Assembly (NCBI RefSeq): GCF_900156735.1
Contig: NZ_FTOL01000001.1
Coordinates: 1-64,000 of the forward strand
DNA: 64,000 nucleotides
Reading direction: 5' to 3'
Origin: Chryseobacterium ureilyticum
GTDB lineage: Bacteria > Bacteroidota > Bacteroidia > Flavobacteriales > Weeksellaceae
The notes below the pieces were generated by a model, which ran no database searches, was not told where the DNA came from, and saw only the letters and a program-made list of their open reading frames with translations. Within the stretch, counting starts at the first letter, position 1. Each line of letters starts with the position of its first letter. The position numbers were made by a program, and so were the translations under genes. This document shows, piece by piece, positions 8,717 to 17,147 of this stretch.

Positions 8717-9769
8717 ATGAAAATAAAATTAAATCAGAAACTTTCTTTACTGATCTTTCTGGTGTATTTCGGTTTGTCCTTTGGACAGAAAGTAGAATTT
8801 ACGGTGCCAAAAAATATTGAGGTGCTGGAAAGTATCATCTTTGATTTTGAAAATGATTTCACAAAAAACTCAGCGATGGATGCAGCTGCTACCGCAATGG
8901 GGAGTGGCTTTTCAACCAATATTGACCTTTATAATCTGAAATATGATGCCGGTTCCAAAAATCCTTATCTGGAATTAGCATTGAATAAAGGTGCAAAATC
9001 CAAACAATTCATTCAACAGGCGAGTTGGAATATAACATTCACTAAAATTTCTAAGAAAAGTACGAAAGTAAGTATCTTCCTTGAAAATATTACTCCTGAT
9101 CGCTTGTCAAAAAAGGATGTGGATGTAAAACAAACCAAATCGACTGGAAAAGTTGAAAAAGAAATTAAAGAATTCCTGTTAAATTCAAAAGCAACGGATC
9201 GTGCAACAGCTCAAGCAGCCTCGCCACGTGCCGAAGAAATTGCAAGAATGAATGCTGAAGCAGATGCACAGTTTGCAGAAATAGAAGCGAGAAATCATAT
9301 TGAAAAAACAACATCAAAAAAGCTACAGGCATTATTCACCAATAAGCAGTTTATTTCTTTACCTACAACATCAGCAACTTTTACAAAACGCTTACAGATA
9401 CAACCAACTGAACCGGAATGCGAAAGCTGTAAAGGCGGAAAATATTCAAATTGGGACATTGATGAGGTTTTTAATCTGATCTACGCAACAATGATTGACG
9501 GACAGGAATATTACGCTTTACAATATTACGGAGATAAGAAAGTAGCAGGCTTACCTTACGGGCTTGTGTTCAATGATAGTTCTCCTACAGAATGTCAGGA
9601 ACTTTTTGCAAGATACAATGCTCAGTTGTATCAAACTACGGTAGATACTGATGAAAACACGTCAAGTGCACTTACAGTGGTTACTTTTAAAATGAATAAA
9701 AGCTTCATTCGTCTTGAGTTCGGGAATCAATACCTGACGAGACTGTTGGTTTCAAATAGAGAACAATAA
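8717..9769 (+). CDS. exported protein of unknown function in the T6SS island
   Basis: The 350-residue product begins with a classical signal peptide ending F-G-L-S-F-G and should be periplasmic or outer-membrane associated; it has no lipobox cysteine. Residues around 160-205 are rich in Ala, Glu and Arg (ARMNAEADAQFAEIEAR) and would form a helix or short coiled coil. A C-E-S-C-K-G-G motif near residue 235 could bind metal or form a disulphide. I recognise no family. It starts 14 bases after the LysM gene and ends 2 bases before the DUF4280 gene, so it belongs to the same operon. A periplasmic protein in an effector operon may be protective, but this is inference. Confidence 0.65.
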   Translation: MKIKLNQKLSLLIFLVYFGLSFGQKVEFTVPKNIEVLESIIFDFENDFTKNSAMDAAATAMGSGFSTNIDLYNLKYDAGSKNPYLELALNKGAKSKQFIQQASWNITFTKISKKSTKVSIFLENITPDRLSKKDVDVKQTKSTGKVEKEIKEFLLNSKATDRATAQAASPRAEEIARMNAEADAQFAEIEARNHIEKTTSKKLQALFTNKQFISLPTTSATFTKRLQIQPTEPECESCKGGKYSNWDIDEVFNLIYATMIDGQEYYALQYYGDKKVAGLPYGLVFNDSSPTECQELFARYNAQLYQTTVDTDENTSSALTVVTFKMNKSFIRLEFGNQYLTRLLVSNREQ

Positions 9770-9771
9770 TC

Positions 9772-10263
9772 ATGGCAGAAAAACATATTGTAGTACAGGG
9801 CGCAATGTGCAAGTGCCAGTTCGGACAGGCTCCGGATAAACTTAAAGTACTTTCACATCAGAAAGAATATGCCAATGATAAAAGCGCTTCCAAAAAGCTT
9901 ATTGTAACAACAAAAGAAATAGGAGGAGCAACATTTGAGAAAAATACATTCGGAAATTGTACCAAACACGGCGGACCACCACCGCCATGTAAAATAATGG
10001 TCACCGAATGGCAGAAGTTCTACGAAAAAGTACAGCTCAGCAATGGCGGATATATCATTCTTGAAGACAGTAAAGCCGTTTGTGCCGTTGCAGGGACACC
10101 TTGTATAGAAATCATAGATCATGGACAGAGAGCTGAAGCAAGTCAACAGAACTTTAAGAATGCAGATAAGGATGTCCAGCAGCAGATCAATCCTTTGGTG
10201 AACACGGAATCAATGTATAATGAGCAGCCTTCCAATGATGAGGGAGAAGACTTTGTAATTTAA
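9772..10263 (+). CDS. DUF4280 PAAR-like tip protein
   Basis: DUF4280 proteins are PAAR-like and are thought to cap the VgrG spike and link effectors to it. The 163-residue product opens with the family signature V-V-Q-G-A-M-C13-K-C15-Q-F-G. Further cysteines lie at 63, 73, 104 and 111, with histidines nearby (TKHGGPPPPC), which could form a metal site at the tip. The C-terminal 45 residues are Gln/Asn-rich and look unstructured. It sits between the exported protein and the 938-residue OmpA-domain protein, 12 bases from the latter, so that protein is a probable cargo of this tip. Confidence 0.85.
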   Translation: MAEKHIVVQGAMCKCQFGQAPDKLKVLSHQKEYANDKSASKKLIVTTKEIGGATFEKNTFGNCTKHGGPPPPCKIMVTEWQKFYEKVQLSNGGYIILEDSKAVCAVAGTPCIEIIDHGQRAEASQQNFKNADKDVQQQINPLVNTESMYNEQPSNDEGEDFVI

Positions 10264-10275
10264 AATCAACAGAAA

Positions 10276-13092
10276 ATGGCGAAAGGAGTTAAAACGATAA
10301 GTTTCAGTGGTTCTTATTACCCTGATATGACGGTCCCTGGAAAAAGAGTGACATTAGTTGGTGATAAAGAGGTGACTTTTGTAGTTGTTGACTGGTATTC
10401 AGGAACAACTGCTGAAGAGAAAAAGAAACCTGTTACATGGTTAGTACAGGATAGTAAAAGGCAAAAAGTTATTACTAAAACTGTATCTTCTGCACGTAAA
10501 TTTAAAATACCCAAACATTTATGTGGAGGTGCCCATTATTTTTATATAGAAGCAAGTCTTTCAGGAAATCCTGATAAACAAAATACAACAGGTTTATTTG
10601 TAAAAGGACATTGCCCCCCTTTAATTATAAACACCAAATGGAGTTTGAAATTAGGTGGTGCGGACAATCGTTCCCGACAGTTTTCTTTTGGTGAAAATGT
10701 TTTTTTAGGAGTAAGCACAGAGGGAATTAATGGAAGTTTCGTTACTGTAGAAGTGTATAGAATGAATTCTGAAGTTACTTTTGAAAAAATTAAGAATAGA
10801 ATTACTGATAAAAACTATGATGCTACTGCAGATGATGTTCTTGCAAAGGTGTTTCAAAAACAGGCTTGGGTCATAAACGGGCAGATCAATACTGATTTTA
10901 CGATCCAGCGAACTTGGGGGAAAGGAGAGGATGTTACTCAGTTTTATATTAAAATAAAAGATGGTAAAAATTATATTAAAGATGACCGAGGAAATATTAT
11001 TCATGGTCGTTTTTTAAAGGTTCAGAACAAAACGGTTCCCGTTAAAACCAATATTACCACACTTAATAATAACGCTCCTGTAAAAGTAGGACAAACAGAC
11101 AAAAAGGTAGATTCAATATCTACTTGTAAGTTTCAGATTATCAAATTCTCAGAAAGAAATAAGTTAGTTGAACTTTTTAACGAAGGGCAATTCATTAATA
11201 AAATGGATCCAAGTAGTAAGTTTTATACTATTCGAAATATCAACTATGATTATGATAAATCTAATATCAGGGCAGATGCTAAACCAGTTTTAGCTGAGGT
11301 AGTACAGTTTCTTACCAAACTAATGCCTTATGTACCTGTGGAATTGGGGTCTCATACAGATTCCCGAGGGACGGATCAATACAATATGGCGCTTTCAAAA
11401 CGTAGAGCACAATCTGTTGTAGACTATCTTGTCAAGAATGGGGTAGATGAAAGGCGAATTCATGCTAAAGGATACGGAAAAACCATGCCTTTACATTCCG
11501 GGAATAATTTAACAGAAGGAATGCATGAGCAAAACAGAAGAACAACCATCAAGTTTCTGATCAGTGATAAAGATGCACTGCCAATAGAATATTCTTTGAT
11601 TGCTCCTGATATTAATCACGCGAAAGCATCTGCACTTATTATTAATGGAGTTTCAAGAAAAGGATGTTATCATAAACCTGAAAAGCATACGCTACAGGTT
11701 CGGGTGATCAGTGGTTATACAAACGGAAGTCCTATTACTTTAAAGGAAGGTAATAATAGCATCAATTATAAAGTATACAGCAATGAACCTAAACTTGGTG
11801 ACTTCCTGCATTCATTTTTCCTGGGAAGTAGATTTGCACACCAGTTTTTTATAAATTCCTGTGCCTATTATTCTAAGATGGATAAGAAGGAAGCTAAACC
11901 TACATTGGTTTTAAACACTTATCCGGATGCTGTTCTCACACAAAACTTAAGAATGAGCTATAAAGAGCCATTCTTTTGGAATGATGTTCCTGTGAGTCTT
12001 GTCGACAACTTTGAGTGGCTTGATGAAACAGTAGAATCAGTAAAAAAAAGTATCACCAATCTTAAGGAATTTTCTCCAAAAGAAGTAAATGAGCTTTCTG
12101 ATACGATTTTTGAATTCCTTCAGGAAGAAACCCATAAGTTTGCTTTAGGAGTACACTTTATTTATAACTTCGGAGATATTGAAAAAAGAAAATCTCCGGC
12201 AAGTACAATTGATTTCACTCGTGACTACCGCTATCTTACTGCTATTGCATTAATTATCATGTATATTATTGAAATTGCAATTATACTTTTAATAATCTGG
12301 TTTACGCGAGGTAAAGGTGCATTTGGAAGAATCAAAAAACATAGGAAATTCTTTAAGACAATAGATAAGATGGGCGATTGGGGCTTTGAAATAGTATACC
12401 CCAAAATGGCAGAGAACAGAAGTATGTATTTTGAATCTACCCTTGGAAAAATATCAAGAGTGGTTGAAATTAACAGTAAAGCCGATCCGCTGCTAGGAAT
12501 TTCCTATAAAAAAGAAGTGAGCCTTCTTGAAATAGAAAAGGTTGCGGCAAAGCTTAAGAAAGTTTTGGGTGAAGATGTTTTGAAAGACACTAAATTGAAA
12601 TTTGAATTCGAAGGAAAAATATTTGCTCAATTTAAGGTAAGAGCAAACTTTGGTTCAAAGAAAATATACGTGCGAGACTTTATTTCTAACCTTAACAGTG
12701 GTGAAGGTAAATTTACTGCTGGTATGGGGATTGCAGCTGGTGCCTCATTGACAGGCTTTGAAATAAAGAAAACGAAAAAAATACAAATTTTGCCAATAAC
12801 TCCTCCAACATATATTAAACTGGAAGCTAAATTGGATGTGGAGTTAGGAGGATATATTACATATTCTCGTAATTATCAATTTGATTATAACTCTAAACAG
12901 GAACCTATTGCATTATATTACCAGGATGTTATTTTCTTTTCAGGACTTAAAGGAACACTTTATCAAAGGGTTTCATTGAGTAAAAATGATAAAAAAGTAC
13001 TTGATAGTAATGCTCAAGATAAACCAAAACTTTTTACTTTAATAGACGGAGATACCTACTATTTAGATAAAGTATATATATTTAAAATTTGA
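10276..13092 (+). CDS. 938-residue OmpA-domain protein, candidate T6SS effector with novel C-terminus
   Basis: The N-terminal 300 residues look like beta-sandwich repeats, opening near SFSGSYYPDMTVPG. Residues about 316-433 are an OmpA-C peptidoglycan-binding domain (NINYDYDKSNIRADAKPVL, then SHTDSRGTDQYNMALSKRRA). Residues 434-650 are unrecognised. One strongly hydrophobic stretch at about 653-676 (ALIIMYIIEIAIILLIIWF) is a membrane helix, followed by basic residues, and 680-938 are unrecognised. There is no signal peptide, which fits T6SS delivery rather than Sec export. The gene follows a PAAR-like gene and is followed two bases later by an array of lipoproteins, the usual order of cargo effector then immunity. 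A membrane-acting toxin is the best guess. No catalytic motif is visible and the toxin role is an inference. Confidence 0.7.
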   Translation: MAKGVKTISFSGSYYPDMTVPGKRVTLVGDKEVTFVVVDWYSGTTAEEKKKPVTWLVQDSKRQKVITKTVSSARKFKIPKHLCGGAHYFYIEASLSGNPDKQNTTGLFVKGHCPPLIINTKWSLKLGGADNRSRQFSFGENVFLGVSTEGINGSFVTVEVYRMNSEVTFEKIKNRITDKNYDATADDVLAKVFQKQAWVINGQINTDFTIQRTWGKGEDVTQFYIKIKDGKNYIKDDRGNIIHGRFLKVQNKTVPVKTNITTLNNNAPVKVGQTDKKVDSISTCKFQIIKFSERNKLVELFNEGQFINKMDPSSKFYTIRNINYDYDKSNIRADAKPVLAEVVQFLTKLMPYVPVELGSHTDSRGTDQYNMALSKRRAQSVVDYLVKNGVDERRIHAKGYGKTMPLHSGNNLTEGMHEQNRRTTIKFLISDKDALPIEYSLIAPDINHAKASALIINGVSRKGCYHKPEKHTLQVRVISGYTNGSPITLKEGNNSINYKVYSNEPKLGDFLHSFFLGSRFAHQFFINSCAYYSKMDKKEAKPTLVLNTYPDAVLTQNLRMSYKEPFFWNDVPVSLVDNFEWLDETVESVKKSITNLKEFSPKEVNELSDTIFEFLQEETHKFALGVHFIYNFGDIEKRKSPASTIDFTRDYRYLTAIALIIMYIIEIAIILLIIWFTRGKGAFGRIKKHRKFFKTIDKMGDWGFEIVYPKMAENRSMYFESTLGKISRVVEINSKADPLLGISYKKEVSLLEIEKVAAKLKKVLGEDVLKDTKLKFEFEGKIFAQFKVRANFGSKKIYVRDFISNLNSGEGKFTAGMGIAAGASLTGFEIKKTKKIQILPITPPTYIKLEAKLDVELGGYITYSRNYQFDYNSKQEPIALYYQDVIFFSGLKGTLYQRVSLSKNDKKVLDSNAQDKPKLFTLIDGDTYYLDKVYIFKI

Positions 13093-13094
13093 TT

Positions 13095-14099
13095 ATGAAA
13101 AAAGTACTCATTTTCTCGACTTTAGCTATTAGCCTATTAAGTTGTTCACAAAAAAAAGAAAAAGAAATGAATATGGAAATAACATCCTCCAATATTGTAG
13201 AAAAAATTAACGAACAAGTTAAACATTATCCAAAAGAACCTGTTTATCAGGTTTATGTAAAAAATTCATTATGTGTCTATGAACTTTTAGTCAATGATTA
13301 TCCTATAGCAAATGAAAGAGAATATGGACAACAAATGACACCATTTATTATTAATAATGCTATTCTAAAAAGCGGTAAACAAAAAATAACGTTACGTTTA
13401 TATCCAGCACCAGCTGAATATAGCAGATCAGGTGATACATTTTCTCCTAATACGTCGTGTAAACTTGAAATAGAATATGTAAATAAAAAGGATCTTAATT
13501 ATAATGCTGTAGCAGTTAATGAATTTAAACTTCCTACGAAGATTAGAATGGCTGGGGAACATAATGATATGGAAATTCCTGAATTTGAAGGAGCAGGAAA
13601 AAAGTATTATGAAATCACATATGAATTTGATGCAACAGTTCCTTATGAAAACGAAGGTTGGAGTAAGGGGCAAGATCTTACAAAATTAGATCAGAAGCTC
13701 TTAGAGAAAAAAACTGTAGAATTTTATAATTATTATAAAAATATTTATTCTTCTAATAAAGCTGATGAACTTGCAAAGAACGAATATTCTTCTCTTCTTA
13801 GAGATGCTGTTTCAGAATATATGGAAAAGACAGATATAAAAGAAATGTGGGATGAAAGCCGTTCTAATTTATCAGTTAAGAAGGAATGGTTACCATTTAA
13901 TTATAGAACAAAATTTTATGGAAACGGGAAAATTATTGCTCTCCTCCAAAAATCAGAAAGTGATGTTAGATTATCTGGAACATCTGCTTTAGCTTTTTCA
14001 TACAAAGAAGATGGTACAACATATGGGTCTTTTATTGGAGTATATCTTTATCTTCCAGAAGGAAAAAAACTAGAAGACGGTCTTGAAATAATACGTTAA
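13095..14099 (+). CDS. array lipoprotein, copy 1 (candidate immunity protein)
   Basis: The product is 334 residues from the ATG at 13095. A TTG two codons upstream, overlapping the effector stop, is less likely. It has a lipoprotein signal with lipobox L-L-S-C17. The body contains the array's shared segments: HYPKEPVYQVYVKNSLC, KSGKQKITLRLYPAPAEYSR, KLPTKIRMAGEHND and IPEFEGAGKKYYEITYEF. These look like beta-strands of a periplasmic domain with no enzyme motif. I recognise no family. Residues 205-240 resemble copy 4 (NYYKNIYSSNKADELAKNEY), while the end (KIIALLQKS, then SALAF) resembles copy 3, so this copy is mosaic. Immunity to the preceding OmpA-domain protein is inferred from position and lipoprotein nature. 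Confidence 0.8.
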   Translation: MKKVLIFSTLAISLLSCSQKKEKEMNMEITSSNIVEKINEQVKHYPKEPVYQVYVKNSLCVYELLVNDYPIANEREYGQQMTPFIINNAILKSGKQKITLRLYPAPAEYSRSGDTFSPNTSCKLEIEYVNKKDLNYNAVAVNEFKLPTKIRMAGEHNDMEIPEFEGAGKKYYEITYEFDATVPYENEGWSKGQDLTKLDQKLLEKKTVEFYNYYKNIYSSNKADELAKNEYSSLLRDAVSEYMEKTDIKEMWDESRSNLSVKKEWLPFNYRTKFYGNGKIIALLQKSESDVRLSGTSALAFSYKEDGTTYGSFIGVYLYLPEGKKLEDGLEIIR

Positions 14100-14102
14100 T
14101 CC

Positions 14103-15116
14103 ATGAAAAATATTATTCTCTTTTTTGTATCTGTTGTTAGCTTTTGGACATGCTCCCAAAAGAAAGTCATTATTATAGATCAAAATGGATAACTAACATC
14201 ATCAAATATAGTAGAAAAGGTTAACGAACAAGTTAAACATTATCCAAAAGAACCCGTATATCAGGTTTATGTTAAAAATTCTCTTTGTGTGTATGAACTT
14301 TTAGTTAATGATTATCCTGTTGCTAAAATGTTTAATTATGGACAAATGATGACTTCATTTACAATTAATAATGCAATATTAAAAAGTGGTAAACAAAAAA
14401 TAACATTACGTTTATATCCTGCACCAGCTGAATATAGTAGATCAGGTGATGTTTTATCACCTAATACATCATGTAAACTTGAAATAGAATATGTAGATAA
14501 TCAGAACCCTAATAAACAATCATCATCTGTAGCAGAATTTAAACTTCCTACAAAGATTAGAATGGCTGGAGAACATAATGATATGGCAATTCCTGAATTT
14601 GAAGGAGCAGGAAAAAAGTATTATGAAATCACATATGAATTTGATGCAACAGTTCCTTATGTAATTGATGGTTGGAAAAAAGGGCAAGATCTTACAAAAT
14701 TGGATCAAAAAAAATTAGAAGAAGAAGTAGCTAAAGTCAATTTGAATAGGAAAAAAGAGGTTGAAGAAAAATTAATTAATAAGATTGCTGCAAGTGCATA
14801 TTTACCATTTAAAGAACAGATGGTAAGTGAATATGAAACTAAAGAGTATATAACAAAGTCATGGAAGGAATATATTGAAGTTTATTCAAATTCTACATAT
14901 AAGATTCAACCATTGAAAGATTATAAAATTGTGTTTTTTGGCAACGGGAAAATGGTATGTTTGCGCCAAATATCTAATGATATACGCTTAAAAGAGCAAT
15001 CGGGACTTTGGGGTACTTATAAGTTAAACGGTACTACTTATTCAGATTTTCATTATTTATACCTATACCTTCCAGAAGGAAAGAAACTAGAAGACGGTCT
15101 TGAAGTAATACGTTAA
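14103..15116 (+). pseudogene. array lipoprotein, copy 2, interrupted by an in-frame TAA
   Basis: The unit starts at 14103 with an intact lipoprotein signal (lipobox W-T-C17). Codon 30 is TAA at 14190-14192, where copies 3 and 4 have GAA in the sequence N-G-E-I. After the stop the same frame stays open to 15116 and keeps all the conserved segments, ending PEGKKLEDGLEVIR. Restart at an internal GTG (14289) would give a 275-residue product without a signal peptide, hence cytoplasmic and probably useless. The lack of further decay suggests a recent mutation, a sequencing error, or readthrough. Its C-terminal third (GNGKMVCLRQ, SGLWGTYK) resembles copy 5 more than copies 1 or 3. Confidence 0.8.
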
Positions 15117-15119
15117 TCC

Positions 15120-16130
15120 ATGAAAAATGTTATTCTCTTTTTTGTATCTGTTGTAAGCTTTTGGACATGTTCCCAAAAGAAAGCCACTATTATAGACAAA
15201 AATGGAGAAATAATATCCTCCAATATTGTAAAAAAAATTAACGAACAAGTTAAACATTATCCAAAAGAACCTGTTTATCATGTTTACGTAAAAAATTCGC
15301 TGTGTCTTTATGAAGTTCTAGTTAATGATTTTCCTATTGGAAAAATGTTTGACTATGCTCAACACGCAACTCCATATGATATGAACAGTGAAATTCTAAA
15401 AAGTGGTAAACAAAAAATTACCTTACGTTTATATCCTGCCCCAGAAGAATATAGTAGATCTGGAGAAGTTTTATCACCTAATACTTTATGTAACCTTGAA
15501 ATAGAGTATGTTGATAATAAAGATCCGAATCATAAATCAATACCTATTGCAACGCTTAAACTTCCTACGAAAATAAGAATGGCTGGTGAGCATAATGATA
15601 TGGCAATTCCTGAATTTGAAGGAGCAGGAAAAAAGTATTATGAAATCACATATGAATTTGAAGCTACTGTTCCCTATGAAAATGAAGGTTGGAAAAAAGG
15701 ACAGGATTTAACAAAACTAGATCAAAAACTTTTAGAAAAAAAAGTAATTGAATTTTATAATTCATATAAAGAGAATTATAATCAAAAAAAGACAGACTTA
15801 ATAGCTAGTAATGAATATAATTTAATGTCTAGGGATGCGATTGCTCAGTATCAAGACAAAAATAAAGTTTCAAAAATTTGGAATGAACGTTTGGACATGA
15901 TAAAAGTAGAAAAGAATTGGTTACCTTTTGATTATAAAATGAATTTGTATGGAAATGGTAAAATAATAGCTCTTCTTCAAAAATCAGATAATGATGTCAG
16001 ACTTAGAGGAGAGTCAGCTTTAGCATTTACGTATAAAAATGATGGAGTAACATATGCACGTTTTTTAGGAGTATATCTTTACCTTCCAGAAGGAAAAAAA
16101 CTAGAAGACGGTCTTGAAGTAATACGTTAA
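15120..16130 (+). CDS. array lipoprotein, copy 3 (candidate immunity protein)
   Basis: An intact 336-residue unit with signal peptide and lipobox W-T-C17. It carries the family segments HYPKEPVYHVYVKNSLC, LKSGKQKITLRLYPAPEEYSR and KLPTKIRMAGEHNDMAIPEF. The variable part (NSYKENYNQKKTDLIASNEYN onward) is its own, whereas the last 70 residues (YGNGKIIALLQKS, ALAFTYK) match copy 1. No family recognised. The start is the ATG three bases after the preceding TAA, so translation of neighbouring units may be coupled. Confidence 0.8.
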   Translation: MKNVILFFVSVVSFWTCSQKKATIIDKNGEIISSNIVKKINEQVKHYPKEPVYHVYVKNSLCLYEVLVNDFPIGKMFDYAQHATPYDMNSEILKSGKQKITLRLYPAPEEYSRSGEVLSPNTLCNLEIEYVDNKDPNHKSIPIATLKLPTKIRMAGEHNDMAIPEFEGAGKKYYEITYEFEATVPYENEGWKKGQDLTKLDQKLLEKKVIEFYNSYKENYNQKKTDLIASNEYNLMSRDAIAQYQDKNKVSKIWNERLDMIKVEKNWLPFDYKMNLYGNGKIIALLQKSDNDVRLRGESALAFTYKNDGVTYARFLGVYLYLPEGKKLEDGLEVIR

Positions 16131-16133
16131 TTC

Positions 16134-17144
16134 ATGAAAAATGTAATTCTCCTTTGTGTATCTGTTGTTTTCTTTTGGGCATGCTCCCAAAAGAAAACAA
16201 CTATTATAGATCAAAATGGAGAAATAACATCCTCCAATATTGTCGAAAAAGTAAATGTACAAATCAAACAATATACAAAGGAGCCAATTTATCAAGTATA
16301 TGTTAAAAACTCATTGTGCACTTATGATTTATTAGTTAATGATTATCCTATTGGAAAGATATCTGATTATGCACAGCAAGCAACACCTTATGATATTAAT
16401 ACTGCTATTCTAAAAAGCGGTAAACAAAAAATAACATTACGTTTGTATCCTGCGCCAGCTGAATACAGTAGATCAGGTGATACATTTTCCCCTAATACGT
16501 CATGTAAACTTGAAATAGAATATGTAAATAAAAAAGATCCTAATTATAATGCTATAGCAGTCACTGAATTTAAACTTCCTACGAAGATTAGAATGGCTGG
16601 AGAGCATAATGATATGGCAATTCCTGAATTTGAAGGAGCAGGAAAAAAGTATTATGAAATCACATATGAATTTGATGCTACTGTTCCTTATGAAAACGAA
16701 GGTTGGAGTAAGGGACAAGATCTTACAAAATTAGATCAAAAGCTTTTAGAGAAAAAAACTGTAGAATTTTATAATTATTATAAAAATATTTATTCTTCTA
16801 ATAAAGCTGATGAACTTGCTAAAAATGAGTACGGTTCAATGAAAAGAGATGCCATCTCACAATATCAGGATAAGAAAGAGATATCTAAAATATGGGATGA
16901 ATATCTATTTAATTTGAAAACTGTGAAAAAATGGTATTCATTAGAAAAATATAAAAAAGTATTTTATGGAAATGGTAAAATTATAAAGCTTGAACAAGCA
17001 AATGATGAGTCTTTATATAGAGGTGAATCAGCATTATATTATGATTCTGTTGAGAATGGTGATACATATGGTAATTCATTAGGATTGTATCTTTATCTTC
17101 CAGAGGGTAAAAAGCTGGAAGATGGTCTTGAAGTTGTACGTTAA
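16134..17144 (+). CDS. array lipoprotein, copy 4 (candidate immunity protein)
   Basis: An intact 336-residue unit with lipobox F-W-A-C17. It shares with copy 1 a long stretch through the middle (VNKKDPNYNAIAVTEFKLP and FYNYYKNIYSSNKADELAKNEY) that is nearly identical at the DNA level, as expected after gene conversion. The C-terminal segment (LYRGESALYYDSVENGDTYG) is unlike the other copies. It ends with the common tail PEGKKLEDGLEVVR. No family is recognised and the function is inferred from context only. Confidence 0.8.
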   Translation: MKNVILLCVSVVFFWACSQKKTTIIDQNGEITSSNIVEKVNVQIKQYTKEPIYQVYVKNSLCTYDLLVNDYPIGKISDYAQQATPYDINTAILKSGKQKITLRLYPAPAEYSRSGDTFSPNTSCKLEIEYVNKKDPNYNAIAVTEFKLPTKIRMAGEHNDMAIPEFEGAGKKYYEITYEFDATVPYENEGWSKGQDLTKLDQKLLEKKTVEFYNYYKNIYSSNKADELAKNEYGSMKRDAISQYQDKKEISKIWDEYLFNLKTVKKWYSLEKYKKVFYGNGKIIKLEQANDESLYRGESALYYDSVENGDTYGNSLGLYLYLPEGKKLEDGLEVVR

Positions 17145-17147
17145 CCT

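Noticed and set aside
14289..15116. Internal restart of array copy 2 as a separate gene
   Set aside because: It begins at a GTG within the conserved core and would lack the signal peptide; treated as part of an interrupted gene.
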